This document shows positions 11,623 to 23,102 of a stretch of DNA of 64,000 bases, in pieces. Numbering within the stretch: position 1 is the first letter of the stretch; each line of letters starts with the position of its first letter. Below the pieces are notes generated by a model. The model did no database searches and was not told where the DNA came from. It saw only the letters and a list, made by a program, of their open reading frames with translations. A program made the position numbers and the translations under genes. Location of the stretch: assembly GCA_963422465.1 (NCBI GenBank), contig OY730173.1:2976001-3040000 (forward strand), written 5' to 3'. Source of the stretch: Lichina pygmaea (Eukaryota > Ascomycota > Lichinomycetes > Lichinales > Lichinaceae).

Positions 11623-12035
11623 TGTTAAAGGCCAGTCCACGTTCACACAGAATGTGGGTGGTCCTGTCTTCAACCGAGGAGGGCAGGGACTCAATAGATG
11701 AATAGCAAGTGGGGTAACTCTCTTGCTATTGTCACTCGTAATGTGCGTTCAGCCTGGAGAGCTATTCTCTCCGGCTATCTGGGTTCTTATATACAGGAGC
11801 CTGAGGGGGGGGGGTCCTCCCAAGGAGTATCAGCTTTCTGCGTGGACGAGCTGGACGAGCTGGTTACACATCGTCCACCTTGTCCACCGGGTCGGGTGAA
11901 CATTGTTCCTGTGGACGAGCTGGACGAGCTGGTTACACATCGTCCACCTCGTCCACCGGGTCGGGTGAACATTGTTCCGTGTACCTCTGTACACTCACTT
12001 CGGTCAGCTCAGCTGTTCCGGCCTGGGCCTTAACA
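11623..12035 (-). repeat. 3' LTR of C1 with two 69-bp U3 units
   Basis: The LTR contains two copies of a 69-bp unit, each with GTGGACGAGC and with CCGGGTCGG (11887-11895 and 11956-11964), an everted pair of CGG triplets. The partner LTR at 17568-17980 also has two copies. C2 LTRs have one copy, which accounts exactly for their 344-bp length. Confidence 0.88.
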
Positions 12036-12087
12036 CCATCCCCTCCCTCCAAAGGTTCTGTCCCCAGATCCTCTCACTTCTCTTACC

Positions 12088-12618
12088 ATGACCCGGACAT
12101 CTCGTGTTAATCATCGTGGAGTCCTCAGTTCTCGTGTTGGCAAGATGGGCAAGGTATCCAAAGTTTCATGCAGCGCATGTCGTCGTGACCGTGCCAAGTG
12201 TGTCGTCAGTTCAGAGTCCACATTTTGCGGTCAGTGCCTTGAGAAGAGACGCTGTTGCGATCTCCATCTCGCGGAGTCGGAGTGGGAGAAGATGGAGCTT
12301 GAGCGCACTCAGCTCGAGGCTCAACTGAAGGAGATCAAGGAGCAGGAGTCTGTTCTTCTTCCTCGCAAACTTCGTCTCTGTCGTCAGTTGGGTGTGTTGT
12401 CCAAGAAGGAGGGTGAGGCCATCAAGTGTGAGCTTGCTGCGATCAAGGATCAGGAGGATCTCGAGCAGGAGGCTACGTGTGTGGAGTCCCCGCCGCCTTT
12501 GGAGGACTTCTTCTCTTCGGAGGCTTTGGCTTCTCTCAAGCCTTTGTCTCCATCGATCCTGGCTTCTGCGGGTTTTGTCAGTGGAAACTCCGCAGTTTCT
12601 TGTTTGTCGCAGGGCTGA
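12088..12618 (+). pseudogene. C1 antisense frame, Zn2Cys6 plus coiled-coil protein (176 aa frame)
   Basis: This is an open plus-strand frame inside the minus-strand element C1, starting 52 bp from the 3' LTR edge. Residues about 28-58 hold C-x2-C-x6-C-x8-C-x2-C-x6-C with a basic loop (CSACRRDRAKC), the canonical GAL4-type Zn2Cys6 pattern. Residues about 65-130 are heptad-rich (coiled coil), and the C-terminal third has a conserved acidic-hydrophobic patch ([10 protein letters not shown]). Its end overlaps the chromodomain end of pol tail-to-tail by about 40 bp. The related frames in A and C2 keep all six cysteines. Zn2Cys6 proteins of fungi bind DNA as dimers, so a regulator of the element is inferred. 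Confidence 0.78.
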
Positions 12619-15600
12619 AGTTCTCGGTGGGTTCCCACAAGTTCTCCTCATTGTCATACTCTAACCACTTGACCAGGTATTCAATTTTCCGTCCACTTCT
12701 CCGGCTGTCTAGGATCCTTTCGACATCGTACTCTTCTTCGTCGTCCTCAAAGTGCCATTCTGTTTTGATTGCTGCATCGCTGGGTGCTGGCTCAAGCAGC
12801 AAGACGTGGAATACTCGGTGTATCCGTGCCTTTTTTGGCAGTCTCAGTCGGTAGTTGACTTCTCCAGTGCGCTTCTCAATCTCAAACAGTCTGATTCGTA
12901 CATGATCTAGCTTTTTGCTCGGTCGCTTCAAGCGCAGGTTTTTTGTTGACAAATAGACCTTATCCCCCCTCTCCAGGGTTGGTCCCTTCAACCTTTTGCT
13001 GTTTAGGTGGTGGCTTGTTGTCTTTTGTGCGGATTCAATTGCAGTCTTCATTTCCTCATGCATAGTAGTGAGTTTTTCGACGTTCGTTGAAGTGCCACTT
13101 CCAGCCGCCATCACTTCCCAGCGGGGGTTTCTGCTGTAGTTCGCAAAGAACAGCGTCATGCCCGTCACGCTGTGTTGCTGATCGTTGTACGCAAACTGAG
13201 CCATTGGTAGCAGTTCTACCCAATCGTCCTGTCGGTGGTTGACGTAGTGGCGTAGGTACTGTTCCATCATCTGGTTTGTTCTCTCAGTTTGTCTGTCTGT
13301 TTGTGGATGGTAGGCAGTAGACATTCTTGTGTCTATCCCTAGCTGTCTTGTCCACGTGTTCCAGAATTTCGAGGTGAAGAGTTTGTCTCGATCTGAGATA
13401 ATCTTCGTGGGTAGCCCTCGCTGGCTAACCAATTCTTTGAGCAGGACATTGGCGAGTTCGCTCGCTGTTCCTGTCTCTCGCCACAGGATCAGGTGAGCGT
13501 ATTTGGTGAGTTTGTCAACAACCACCAAGATACTGTCATATTTCACCTTTGTTACCGGGTCCTCTGACCTCGGCAGCTTCACCACAAAATCCATTGTGAT
13601 GGTATCCCAAGCCACTTCTGGGAGGTCCATTTGTTGACTCTCTCCATAGGGTTTGTGGCGTGACAGTTTGTTTTTCGCACACTCTTCGCAGTTGCGAATA
13701 AATTCCGTCACTTTCCACTTCATTCTGTTGAAGTGGTAACGTCTCCAGATCTTTTCCAGGGTCTTGTCTTGCCCAGGATGTCTGTGTAGAGGTCCATCGT
13801 GATGTTGTTGAATCACGTCCTCTTGTGCGCTCTCTGGCACTTCTTCCTTGTTCGTGGCCGCAACGTTGTGGCCTAGGGTCAGGAGTGCACCCATTTCTTC
13901 AGTTCTCGCTAACTGAGGTTGAGCATAGACCAGAGTTTGTCCTTTTGTCGCTAGGATTGGGCGCTCTTCTGTCGTGTCGTCTGTCGTCATATCAGGCCGT
14001 CTGCTAAGTGTGTCCGCTTGTGCGTTTTCTGATCCTTTTCGATAGAAGATCTGGAAGTCGTATGAAGCTAAAAGCTCCACCCATCGGACTTGTCATCTGT
14101 TTAGCTTCTTCGTCGTCGTGAAGTAAGCCAAATTCTTGTGGTCTGAGTACACATCCACTGTGTACTTTGCTCCTTCCAGGTAAGGTCTCCACTCCTGGAA
14201 TGCGTCGACAATCGCTAACAACTCCTTGTTGTGAACATCGTACCTGAGTTCTGGGCCAGAGAACTTTCTTGATCAGTATGCGACAGGGTGTAGGCAGTTT
14301 TCGGCGTCTGGTTGACACAAGCAAGATCCAAGTGCTTGGTCTGGGGCATCTGTCTCCATGATGATCTGCCGTCTGGGATCAAATGATGCCAGTATGGGTG
14401 CGGAGGTGAACTTCTCTTTCAGCTCCTGGAACACTCTCTCTTGGCTGTTCCCCCATGTGAAGGTTTCTTCCTTCTTTGTTAGTTCAGTCAAGGGTGCTGC
14501 TGTCCTCGAGTACTTCTTGATGAATCGTCGGTAGAAGTTCGCAAATCCTAGGAAGGATTGGACTTCTTTGAGGTTTTTGGGTGTTGGCCAGTCTCGTACT
14601 ACCGTGATCTTTGTATCGTCCATACAGATTCCTTCCGTCGTCAGGATCAATCCCAAATATTCCACTTCTTTCACGTGGAAGACACTCTTATCAAGGCGTA
14701 ACCTCATTCCTGCTTCTTGGAGTGCATGTAGGATCTTCTTGACATGCTGTTTGTGCTCCTCCAGAGTTCTATTGGTGTAAACCAAGACATCGTCAATATA
14801 AGCGGTAACAAATATATCCAGGTATTGTCGGAGGATGGTGTTAATAAGCGATTGGAACATCGCCGGTGCATTCGTAAGGCTGAATGGCATAACAGTATAC
14901 TCGTAATGCCCGTACCTCGTACGAAAGGCTGTCTTCCATTCTTCGCCATCTTTCATCCTAACCAGGTTGAAAGCGCCTCGGATGTCGAACTTGGTAAACC
15001 ACTTGGCTCCTTGGATTCAGTCCTGGATTTCTGATATTAACAGTAGCGGGTAGCGATTCTTAATCATGATTGTATTAAGCTGCCGGTAGTCAACGCACAG
15101 TCGTAATTTGCTGTCTTTCTTTGGCACAAACAATATCGGGTATCCGGCCGGTGATGTTGAAGGTCTTATGAACTCTTTCGCTAGGTTCTCGTCCAGGTAA
15201 TCTCTTAAGGCCTCAAGCTCCTTTGCTGATAGAGCGTAAATAGGGCCGTGTGTGGGTTTTTTTCTGTCTTCCAGCGGAATTTCGTGATCCCACTCTTAGT
15301 GTTCTGGTAGCGTCGCGACCGCTTCCTCACCAAACATCTCCTGGTAGTCTTTATACTCACTTGGCAGCTGCGGTGCCTGAGTCTCGCCCACGGCGTCATG
15401 CATGGTGCAAAGTTGATGGTTTCGGGGCTTCATCCAAGCCACATAGGCTCGCCCTCGCCGGTGGTGCTTCTTCCACCCTGCATATAAGATCTCTTTGATT
15501 CTCACTTTCTCTGGCTCTGCTCGAGTTGCCAGACTCCTCTTCGGAAAGACTAGGTACCTTCTTTTCCAGTCGATCCTTGGGTTTTGACTTTCCAACCACG

Positions 15601-16000
15601 GAAGACCCAATATAACTTCATGTGGTATCTGGACCAAGTTGAATTCTTCTGATCTGATTGTCGTACTGTCGACACACAGTCGTAGGTTCTTGGTCTCCTT
15701 CGTCACTCGTCCTTGGTTGTTGGAGAGTGGTGTCCCGTCCACTACTGTTAGTTGGTATGGATTCCTCTTTTCCTGAGTCGGGATCTTGTGCTTCCTGGCG
15801 AAACTTTCTGACATGAAGTTGCCAGTAGCTCCAGAGTCGATCATGGTGTTCGTCAGATGCCCGTTGACTCTCATCCTGATGCGAAAATACGGACTGCAGG
15901 CTGTCGCGTCAAGGCTCTGCTTGACCCCTTCTCTCCGGAGTGTTGTCTTGCCTGCTCTTCCAACTCCGGATTTGAAGAGCACTGCTAGTTTTTTGAACAA
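12578..16000 (-). pseudogene. C1 pol: protease, RT, RNase H, integrase, chromodomain
   Basis: On the minus strand this holds protease (about 15870-15580, DSGATGNF and LGLPWLES), reverse transcriptase (about 15240-14540, AYIDDVLVYT), RNase H (about 14370-14000), integrase with HHCC zinc region and core (about 13830-12960, MDFVVKLPRS, ISDRDKLFTSKFW, TDRQTER) and a chromodomain (about 12750-12590, [16 protein letters not shown]). It is broken. Confidence 0.88.
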
Positions 16001-17529
16001 CCAAGGCCCTGAGCCTGGTGTTCTGCCACGTGTCTTTCGCATTTTTCGGTGAAGCATAGCTCCCATGCGTCTTCTCCACAATCATCGTGTTCTTTCCCTT
16101 GCTGGCTTAGCTGGTGCTTGATGCTCCAGGCTTTCTTGTGGTATTCTGGGCCAGGGAAGTAGTGCCTTCTCCTTTTCTCTAGGAGATGTTCCTTGCAGTG
16201 GTGGTCCTCGCATCCTTTCCAATAAGGACGTCTGCAGGCTGGTGTCGTAGCCTGGTGAAGGTCCACTTGCGCTGCGATGTCTTGGGGCTGTGAGATGCTG
16301 ATGGTGTCATCCACCCATCGCATCACTCTTGCTTCGCCGTCCTCCGACAAGGTCGCATCCTGTTGTCGGAGTAGTGGTGTCTCGGGAACTGGTGGCATGC
16401 CAGTTATGTCAATCTCGTAGTCTGTTGTGTCGAATTCGGAGATCAGGTCATCCTCCCAATGAACCTTATCAATCTGGTCTTGGATTGCGTGCAGGTCCTC
16501 CAGTGACCTCTGCAGATCGTTCTCCAGTCTTTCGATGTGCTGTCTGAGATTGTCCTCCTGTCCGAGGAGTGTTGCTTCTGACCGGTTCATGGGTAGCGTG
16601 CCTCTGGGAGCCCTCGGTGGCTCCTGAATACCCTTGCCTTTCCAGGCACTGGTGGCATTCAACTGCTTACCCTTGCCTTCTTTCTTCTTCTTGCTTTGGC
16701 AGTTGGCTGCGAGGTGTCCTACCTTCTGGCAATTGTAACACTTCCGTGTTTCTTTCTTCTTTGTTGCCTGTGGTGTTGTTGCATCAATCTCCATGGGTGT
16801 CAAGCCGTACTTGTCTTGTGCTGGCGCTGTCTTTTTGCCCCATGGCCTTGCATGCTTGCCTCACTTCTCGAGTTCTTGTTCGAATTGTCGGTCGTTGATG
16901 TGTACCGCTGTGTCAATCATATCCTCAAGGTCGGTGGGTCAGTCTCCTCGTGCGATGTCATCCTTGACTTGTTCCTTGAGAGCTTGGTAGAATAGTGCTG
17001 TCAAGGCACTGTCTCCCCATTGCGTCCTCACTGACAACTGTTAGAACTTCGCCGCAAAGTCTGATGCTGACCCTGTCTGCCGTAGTGCTTGGAGCTTTCG
17101 TTCCGCATCTTGTTCTTCATCAATAACCCCAAAGGTCTTCTTCATCTGGGTCTTGAAGGTAGAGAATCTCCCAATGATCTGCCGTGTCGTGGTCTCCATG
17201 CTAGAGGGGTCTTCCTTGTTGTCGAGGAAGTCTCGTAGGTAGACGTTGAACTAGGCAAATGTCGGTCCGTCCAGGTAGGAAGCTGTGAACAGCACCTTCT
17301 CCTGTTCCGTAGGGAATTGTGTGGCGTTGAATCCGTAGTAAAGCTCAAGCTGAGAGAAGAATAATTCCAATCCCCCTCGTGATCCATCGTACCTCTTCGG
17401 CGTACCTACCTTCAACGGCTTTGGAGGTAAGGTGAGGGTGGTAGAGACAGGTGGTTCCTGGGCTTGCGCCTGAGGCGCAGCCCGGGCTTGGCCTGCCTGC
17501 GAAGGGGTAGGGCTGTGTGGATCTGCCAT
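15985..17529 (-). pseudogene. C1 gag with CCHC zinc knuckle
   Basis: The frame opens at ATG 17529. The capsid-like region includes ELFFSQLELYYGF, and the CCHC knuckle CYNCQKVGHLAANC lies near 16745-16700. It is the Ty3/gypsy gag of lineage C, broken. Confidence 0.85.
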
Positions 17530-17567
17530 TGTATTGAGCCGGTGTCCTATGTGTTAGAGGCTGAAAC

Positions 17568-17980
17568 TGTTAAAGGCCAGTCCACGTTCACACAGAATGT
17601 GGGTGGTCCTGTCTTTGACTGAGGAGGGCAGGGACTCAATAGATGAATAGCAAGTGGGGTAACTCTCTTGCTATTGTCGCTCGTAATGTGTGTTCAGCCT
17701 GGAGAGCTATTCTCTCCGGCTATCTGGGTTCTTATATACAGGAGCCTGAGGGGGGGGGGTCCTCCCGAGGGGTATCAGCTTTCTGCGTGGACGAGCTGGA
17801 CGAGCTGGTTACACATTGTCCACCTTGTCCACCGGGTCGGGTGAACATTGTTCCCGTGGACAAGCTGGACGAGCTGGTTACACATCGTCCACCTCGTCCA
17901 CCGGGTCGGGTGAACATTGTTCCGTGTACCTCTGTACACTCGCTTCGGTCGGCTCAGCCGTTCCAGCCTGGGCCTTAACA
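17568..17980 (-). repeat. 5' LTR of C1
   Basis: The LTR is 413 bp with TGTTAAAG...CTTAACA ends on the plus strand and two 69-bp units with CCGGGTCGG at 17832-17840 and 17901-17909. It differs from its partner only by transitions. Confidence 0.88.
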
Positions 17981-19906
17981 TGCAGTTCCTAAATGTGAGT
18001 ACTCCTGTCTTCCAGTTAACAACTGGGTTGTGCTTCTTTAGCCAAGGCATCCCCAAATAGATATCCTGAGTGGCCAACTTGACAATATCAAGGTGGATTC
18101 TTTCAGCATGGTGTCTGGTAACTATTTCCATTGGCTGCGTCTTATGGCAGACTAGCTCTGTCTGTCCATTTGCCATCACAAGCTGATAGGGCTGCTGCTT
18201 GCGTCTCCTTCCAGTGCCGAGGGTATCATAAAGTTGTCTTGAGATGTAGTTTCCGCTGGCTCCAGAGTCCACAAGTGCGTATGTCTGTACTGGCATGTTG
18301 GTGTGTAGTGACACAGGCAATCGCAGGTGCTTTGTGTTGCTAGAGGTCATGTTGTTGAGCTCCCAATGTCACCCCTTGACAAGGGAGTTCAGTCTTTTCC
18401 TGATTGAAGTGTCTTTCTACTGACTGGGCAATAGGTCCAGCCACTCCCATCAGTTCTGAGGAATCTGTTCATGAATTTGTCTTGCTGATGCTTGTCACAT
18501 CCAGGCTTGAGGCAGTACTGCCAATTGTTGACGTAGCAGTTGTAGTTGTTGCCTTGCTGTAGGAACATGAGGTGTTCATGCCAATCATGTGTGTGCCCGG
18601 GGAATGCGGTGTGTTGGTGTTTGTCCCAAAGATGGATCTCACACGCATCCTTCTTGCAATTGACTCAATATTTGTGGCAGGTGGCGTGGTAGGGTGAATG
18701 TCCTCTGTACCTTTGTAGTTGTTCATGGTAGGTGTAGTAGTGCTTTGTGCAAAACCTCCACTGTAGTTCGCTGTGCTGTAGATTTCGTGGGTCCATGCTG
18801 TAAGCATAGCTTCCTTGTGGTATTTCTTCTTTGATAGACACAGGTTCATCTTGGTCCCCATCAGAGGTGGTTAAGGGCTCCTGTCTCTTGTCCTGACCTG
18901 TCTGTTCTGGTAGGTCCTTGCCTCCTGATGTTGCCAGTTGGTGGGCTGCTTCCAATATCTGATCGTAGTTGTCCCATTGTTCAAGGGATAGCTGAGCCTC
19001 TTCTGGTGGGTCCTCTGGCTTGATGACATTCCAGTCTCCGTCAAGTGTATTAAGTTGCTGTCAGTGCACCTTGTTCTTTGAACAACAGTCTTTCACCATG
19101 TGGCCTAGCTTGCCACAGGCATAGCACTTCAGTGCTTTCCCCCTTTTGTTGTTCCTTCCCTTTGTGAACCTTCCCTTGTGGTGGACTGCATCCAGTTCCA
19201 TGGGTGCATAGCCATATGGGTCATGTGGTGGTGCCTTGTTAGGTGGCTTGTAGTGGTTGCTCACATGCCATGCGGGGTGGCTGTATCCTCTGTTGTGGTG
19301 TTTCTCTATCACTCGCTTGAATAGCTTGTCATCAATGTTGATTGCTTGTGCGATGAGTTTGTCCAGTGTGTTGACTGCTTGTCTGTCAAAGGTGATTTCA
19401 TCCTTCACATTTTCCTTGAGTCCACGTCAGTACATGACTATCAGGGTGTTGTTGTCCCAGTCAGTCAGTACTGAGTATTGTTTGAACTGCGTGGTGTACT
19501 CTGCGGCTGAGTGTTGTTGTTTGATGTGCTGGATCATTTGTATAGCCACTTTGTCTTTGTTAGATAGTCCAAGAATTCTTTTGATCTTGTCCTTGAATTG
19601 TGTCTATTTTGTCATCCATTCTGTTGTGCTGTTGTAGTCTCTGTTTCCTGAGAGATGTTTGTTGACATAGGGCTTGATCTATCGATAAGCATTACCTCTT
19701 ATGTAAGTGGTTGTGACGAGAGGCCACTCCTCCTTAGGCAGCTTTATCTCTGGTTGGAATTGAAAGTAGACTTGGAGTTGCATGAGCTAGTCGTCGACCT
19801 TGTTTCTTTCGCTGTAGAACAGGTCTGGCTTGGTGACACTAATCTTTCCATCTGGGAAGTTGGGGTTGGTTGCTCCTGAGGTACTCATCCTTGAGGGTCT
19901 TCAAAG
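17981..19906 (-). pseudogene. B2 gag and protease arm
   Basis: Gag opens at ATG 19887 (start MSTSGATNP, as in B3). The zinc knuckle (CYACGKLGHMVKDCC) lies near 19120-19075, and the protease box DSGASGNYI with LGMPWL at about 18300-18000. The arm ends at the C1 insertion and continues in the arm below 11623. It is broken. Confidence 0.82.
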
Positions 19907-20465
19907 TGTTGCAGTCTGTACTGTACTGTCCTATCTGAGTATAGGATTAGAGTGAGAGGTGGAAGGTGGGTTGGTTCTCGCAGGAGAGGAGTGTCAAGGA
20001 GTGCAAAGGGGTTTGGTGGAATGTGGTGGTGGTGACACCTGATCAACAGCTTTGTACAAAAGGATTGTATTGAAGTAGATCTAGTTGTCTGGATCACAAC
20101 ATGAGTTGAAGATGATTGTTCCATAAGGGAACTATCGCTGGACTATATAGTGCTGGCCTGTCAAGATGATCAAGATTGTCTTGATAGTCTTGACATCAAG
20201 ATGGGTGAGATTGTCTTGACAGTCCCACTATGTTATGCACCCTGCGTTGAGACAGGTGAGATTGTCTTGATGCTTCATGCATCCTGTGTCGAGACTGGTG
20301 AGATTGTCTTGATGCTTCATGCATGCTGCGTCAAGACTTCTGTGTGTGTCTTGACAGTCACGTGACCCCTTGTTGGTTGGTCACTTGACTTCCATGGTGT
20401 CCTCTTGCCTGGCCCGCAGCCTGATTGCCTATAAATGAGTGGCTCCTATCCCCTGGGTTGTAACA
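19907..20465 (-). repeat. 5' LTR of B2, U3 type II
   Basis: The LTR is 559 bp with the same GTCAAGAC-type palindrome block as the partner LTR at 7603-8201, with about one unit fewer. GTCACGTGAC is present near 20357, and TATAAATGAG on the plus strand near 20430. Confidence 0.85.
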
Positions 20466-20902
20466 TGTATCCTCTGTCATGGTGTTTCTCCATCACTTGC
20501 TCGAATAGCTTGTTATTGATGTTGATTGCTTGTGTGATGAGTTTGTCCAGTGTGTTGACCACTCGTCTGTCAAAGGTGATTTTGTCCTTCATGTTTTCCT
20601 TGAGTCCACATCAGTACATGACTATCAGAGTGTTGTTGTCCCAGTCAGTCAGTACTGAGTATTGTTTGAACTGCGTGGTGTACTCTGCGCCTGAACGTTG
20701 TTGTTTGATGTGCTGGATTATTTGTATAGCCACTTTGTCTTTGTTAGATAGTCCAAGGATCCTTTTGATCTTGTCCTTGAATTGTGTCTATTTTGTCATC
20801 CATTCTGTTGTGCTGTCATGGTCTCTGTTTCCTGAGAGATGTTTGTTGACATAGGGCTTGATCTATCAATAAGTATTGCCTCTCATGTAAGTGGTTGCGA
20901 AG
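20466..20902 (-). pseudogene. B1 gag, N-terminal-side arm
   Basis: This continues B1 gag beyond the B2 insertion; the reading matches B2 gag at 19284-19700 and B3 gag at 29870-30290. It stops at the junction with LINE-b at 20902/20903. Confidence 0.8.
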
Positions 20903-21354
20903 GCAAATCCACACAGCTCCAGAAGCAATCTGGCCACTCAGTCCCCTGGTGGAATCAAGAGATCCAAAACAAGGTTAAAGAAGAAAGAAGAGTAAGAAGA
21001 AAAGTGCAAAAAAGACAAGCAAGTCAAGAGGAACTTGAGCAAGCAACTAAGCTCAAGAAAAAAGCAGTCAGAGATGGAAAACAGAACACTTTCAGACACC
21101 AAATCCATGAGCTGGCCAGCTCTTCAAAGTTCTGGAAGCTTGCAAAGTGGGGAAGGTCCAAAGCCAACAAGACTTCTGATCTTCCTCTGGTTCCTGACCT
21201 GGAAACACAAGAAGGAATAGCCAAAACCTTTGAGGAAAAGACTAAAGCCTTCTCACAGTAGTTCTTTCCAAAAGCTCTAGTTCCAGAACCAGGCTCAGAA
21301 AGCTCCCAGACTATCTCTGAGATACAGCTCTCCCAGGAGGTAACATGTGAAGAA

Positions 21355-22860
21355 GTGGAGCAAATTCTGGCCAAGAAGAAACCTTTCACAGCAGGAGGGA
21401 GAGATAAGCTGCCAAATGGATTTCTGAGAGCTCTGGGGCCTAGGTTCTGCCAAGCTCTAGCTATTCTGACTTCAACATGCTGGAAACTGGAGTACTTCCC
21501 TGAAAGATTTAAGAGTGCAAAAACAGTCTGCTTGAGGAAACCTGGCAAGGGAACCTACAATCAAGCTAAAGCCTGGCACCCTATAGCTCTGCTAAACACA
21601 ACAGGCAAGCTGATGGAAGCTATTGCTGCAGCCAGACTAAGCAAGATAGCAGAAGAAGCTGGACTATTGCCAGATATCCAGATGGGCTTTAGGAAAGGAA
21701 GATCCACAGAAGCAGCACTTTTTCTTCTAACCTCCCAAGTGGAAAAAGTCTGGAAGGAAGGCATGGTTGCATCCCTACTCTCACTGGATATCTCAGGAGC
21801 CTATGACAGAGTTCTCCCCAAGATACTACAGCAAATTCTGAAAAGAAAAGGAATACCTGCCTGGCTAGCTTCCTGGATCTACTCCTTCTGTGATAAGCGC
21901 TCTACCACTCTTGTCTTTGATGATTCTGAGTCTTGTTCAATTCCTATTCATTGTGGAGTTCCTCAAGGTTCTCCATTATCCCCTATTCTTTTTCTATTCT
22001 ACATTTCTGAATTGCATGAGACTGTGCATACTCCCTCTTCTGGTGTATCTGCCCTGGGGTTTGCAGATGATACAAATCTGCTTGCTTTTGGTCACTCCTT
22101 GAAAAGTAACCTTCTGAAGTTAAAGAACACACACCTCAAATGTCTATCATGGGCTGCAAGACATGGAATAGTCTTCTCTTCTGAGAAATATGAAATACTT
22201 CATTTTTCCAGAAAAAGATCAGACAATCTTCAGCTCAAGCTCAGACTGGGGAATGTGATTCTCAAACCAAAAGAAGAAGTGCGAGTACTTGGAGTGTACC
22301 TAGATGCAAAGCTCCACTGGCACAAACACCAGAGGATTATTCTTCAAAAAGCACAGAAAGCACTCTCTTCTCTTTCTAGAACTTCCTATTCTACTTGGGG
22401 CTTTCCAGTTCACACATCACGTCTGGTGTACACTGCTATACTGAGATCTCTACTGAGCTATGCAGTGGAGATCTGGTTTAACCCTCTAAGAAAATCCTCC
22501 AATATCTCTTCTCTTGTTTCATTTCAAAACAGATGCCTAAGACTTATTGGGGGTGCCTTCAAAGCCACTCCTTCTTTTCTATTAGAGAGTGAGCTTTTTC
22601 TTCTACCTCTAGACCTATACTTTAAATTTCACACTGCCTGTTTTCTTTCTTCTATTCAAAACTCCCCTCTCAAATACTTTCTTGACAGTATCTTTTCCAC
22701 TATTCTCAGCTATGCCTCTCTCTTGAAGAAACCTTTAAAGGAATCCTCAACTATCTCTCCTAAGTGGAAATTCACTTGGTTAAGTCAAATAACTACTAAC
22801 CAGGCTAGTTCAAAGAAAGAACTACAAAAGCTCTTTACTAAAGAGTGGGAAGACCAATAG
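21355..22860 (+). CDS. LINE-b reverse transcriptase ORF (501 aa open frame)
   Basis: This is the longest intact frame in the transposon region. It begins internally in ORF2 of a Tad/R1-like LINE, so the ATG at 21355 is only the first methionine of the open stretch. Reverse transcriptase blocks are visible: QMGFRKGRSTEAAL, LLSLDISGAYDRV (catalytic Asp), GVPQGSPLSPILF, ALGFADDTNLLAF (catalytic pair DD of the FADD box), and the thumb region with VRVLGVYLDAKLHWHKH. The frame stops before the C-terminal zinc motif, which lies in another frame downstream. No RNase H domain is seen. It is 5'-truncated, so not autonomous. Confidence 0.8.
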   Translation: MEQILAKKKPFTAGGRDKLPNGFLRALGPRFCQALAILTSTCWKLEYFPERFKSAKTVCLRKPGKGTYNQAKAWHPIALLNTTGKLMEAIAAARLSKIAEEAGLLPDIQMGFRKGRSTEAALFLLTSQVEKVWKEGMVASLLSLDISGAYDRVLPKILQQILKRKGIPAWLASWIYSFCDKRSTTLVFDDSESCSIPIHCGVPQGSPLSPILFLFYISELHETVHTPSSGVSALGFADDTNLLAFGHSLKSNLLKLKNTHLKCLSWAARHGIVFSSEKYEILHFSRKRSDNLQLKLRLGNVILKPKEEVRVLGVYLDAKLHWHKHQRIILQKAQKALSSLSRTSYSTWGFPVHTSRLVYTAILRSLLSYAVEIWFNPLRKSSNISSLVSFQNRCLRLIGGAFKATPSFLLESELFLLPLDLYFKFHTACFLSSIQNSPLKYFLDSIFSTILSYASLLKKPLKESSTISPKWKFTWLSQITTNQASSKKELQKLFTKEWEDQ

Positions 22861-23102
22861 GAAGAGAAGAAAAGAAGAAGCTATCCAGGCTGGCAGACTT
22901 TCTGTCAAAAGCCACACAAAAACAATCTGAAGCTCTACAAAAAGTTACAGAAAGCTGAGGCAAGTCTGCTACTGCAAATCAGGACTGGAAGAATTGGTCT
23001 GGCAAGTTTTCTTTTCAGAGCTGGAGCTCCTGACTTCCCTACCCCACTATGTGTGTGTGGCCAAGCAGAAGAAACTGCAAAACATATCACCTCTTCATGC
23101 TC

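Larger units (their letters stand above)
11623..17980 (-). mobile_element. LTR element C1, Ty3/gypsy chromovirus, nearly complete, inserted in B2
   Basis: Two LTRs of 413 bp (11623-12035 and 17568-17980) enclose an inner part of 5,532 bp, the same length as in C2. The target duplication tgcag lies at 11618-11622 and 17981-17985. All parts are present in order: gag, protease, reverse transcriptase, RNase H, integrase, chromodomain, antisense frame. It is broken by several breaks (about six to eight). The LTRs differ at about 14 sites by hand count, all transitions, all but one at CpG. It is therefore young and marked mainly by CpG decay. Confidence 0.92.
7603..20465 (-). mobile_element. LTR element B2, Ty3/gypsy chromovirus fossil, inserted in B1 and split by C1
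   Basis: The LTRs are 7603-8201 (3') and 19907-20465 (5'), and the target duplication is tgtat. C1 sits inside at 11623-17980 with TSD tgcag. B2's own length is about 6.5 kb, all parts are present, and order and family are as in B1 and B3. Its LTRs carry U3 repeats of type II (GTCAAGAC palindromes), unlike B1 and B3. It is broken, with about ten breaks or more. Confidence 0.9.
2201..20902 (-). mobile_element. LTR element B1, Ty3/gypsy chromovirus fossil, inserted in A and split by B2
   Basis: B1 reads on the minus strand. Its 3' LTR is 2201-2882 and its inner part runs to 7602. There B2 is inserted (TSD tgtat at 7598-7602 and 20466-20470), and B1 gag resumes at 20466-20902, where LINE-b begins. 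No 5' LTR of B1 is seen. The order on the minus strand is gag with zinc knuckle (about 7440-7400), protease (about 6600-6300), reverse transcriptase (about 6045-5270), RNase H (about 5200-4740), integrase (about 4640-3650), chromodomain (about 3560-3390), antisense frame and LTR. It is heavily broken (more than ten breaks). Confidence 0.88.

Noticed and set aside
11698-12033. 111-codon frame with a repeated VDELDELVTH motif
   Set aside because: It lies wholly inside the C1 LTR and mirrors its 69-bp repeats; the same frame shows in the C1 partner LTR and, in reverse, in C2.
12088-12618. Antisense frame as a captured host transcription factor unrelated to the element
   Set aside because: It occurs at the same place in six copies of three diverged lineages, so it is an old part of the elements rather than a single capture.
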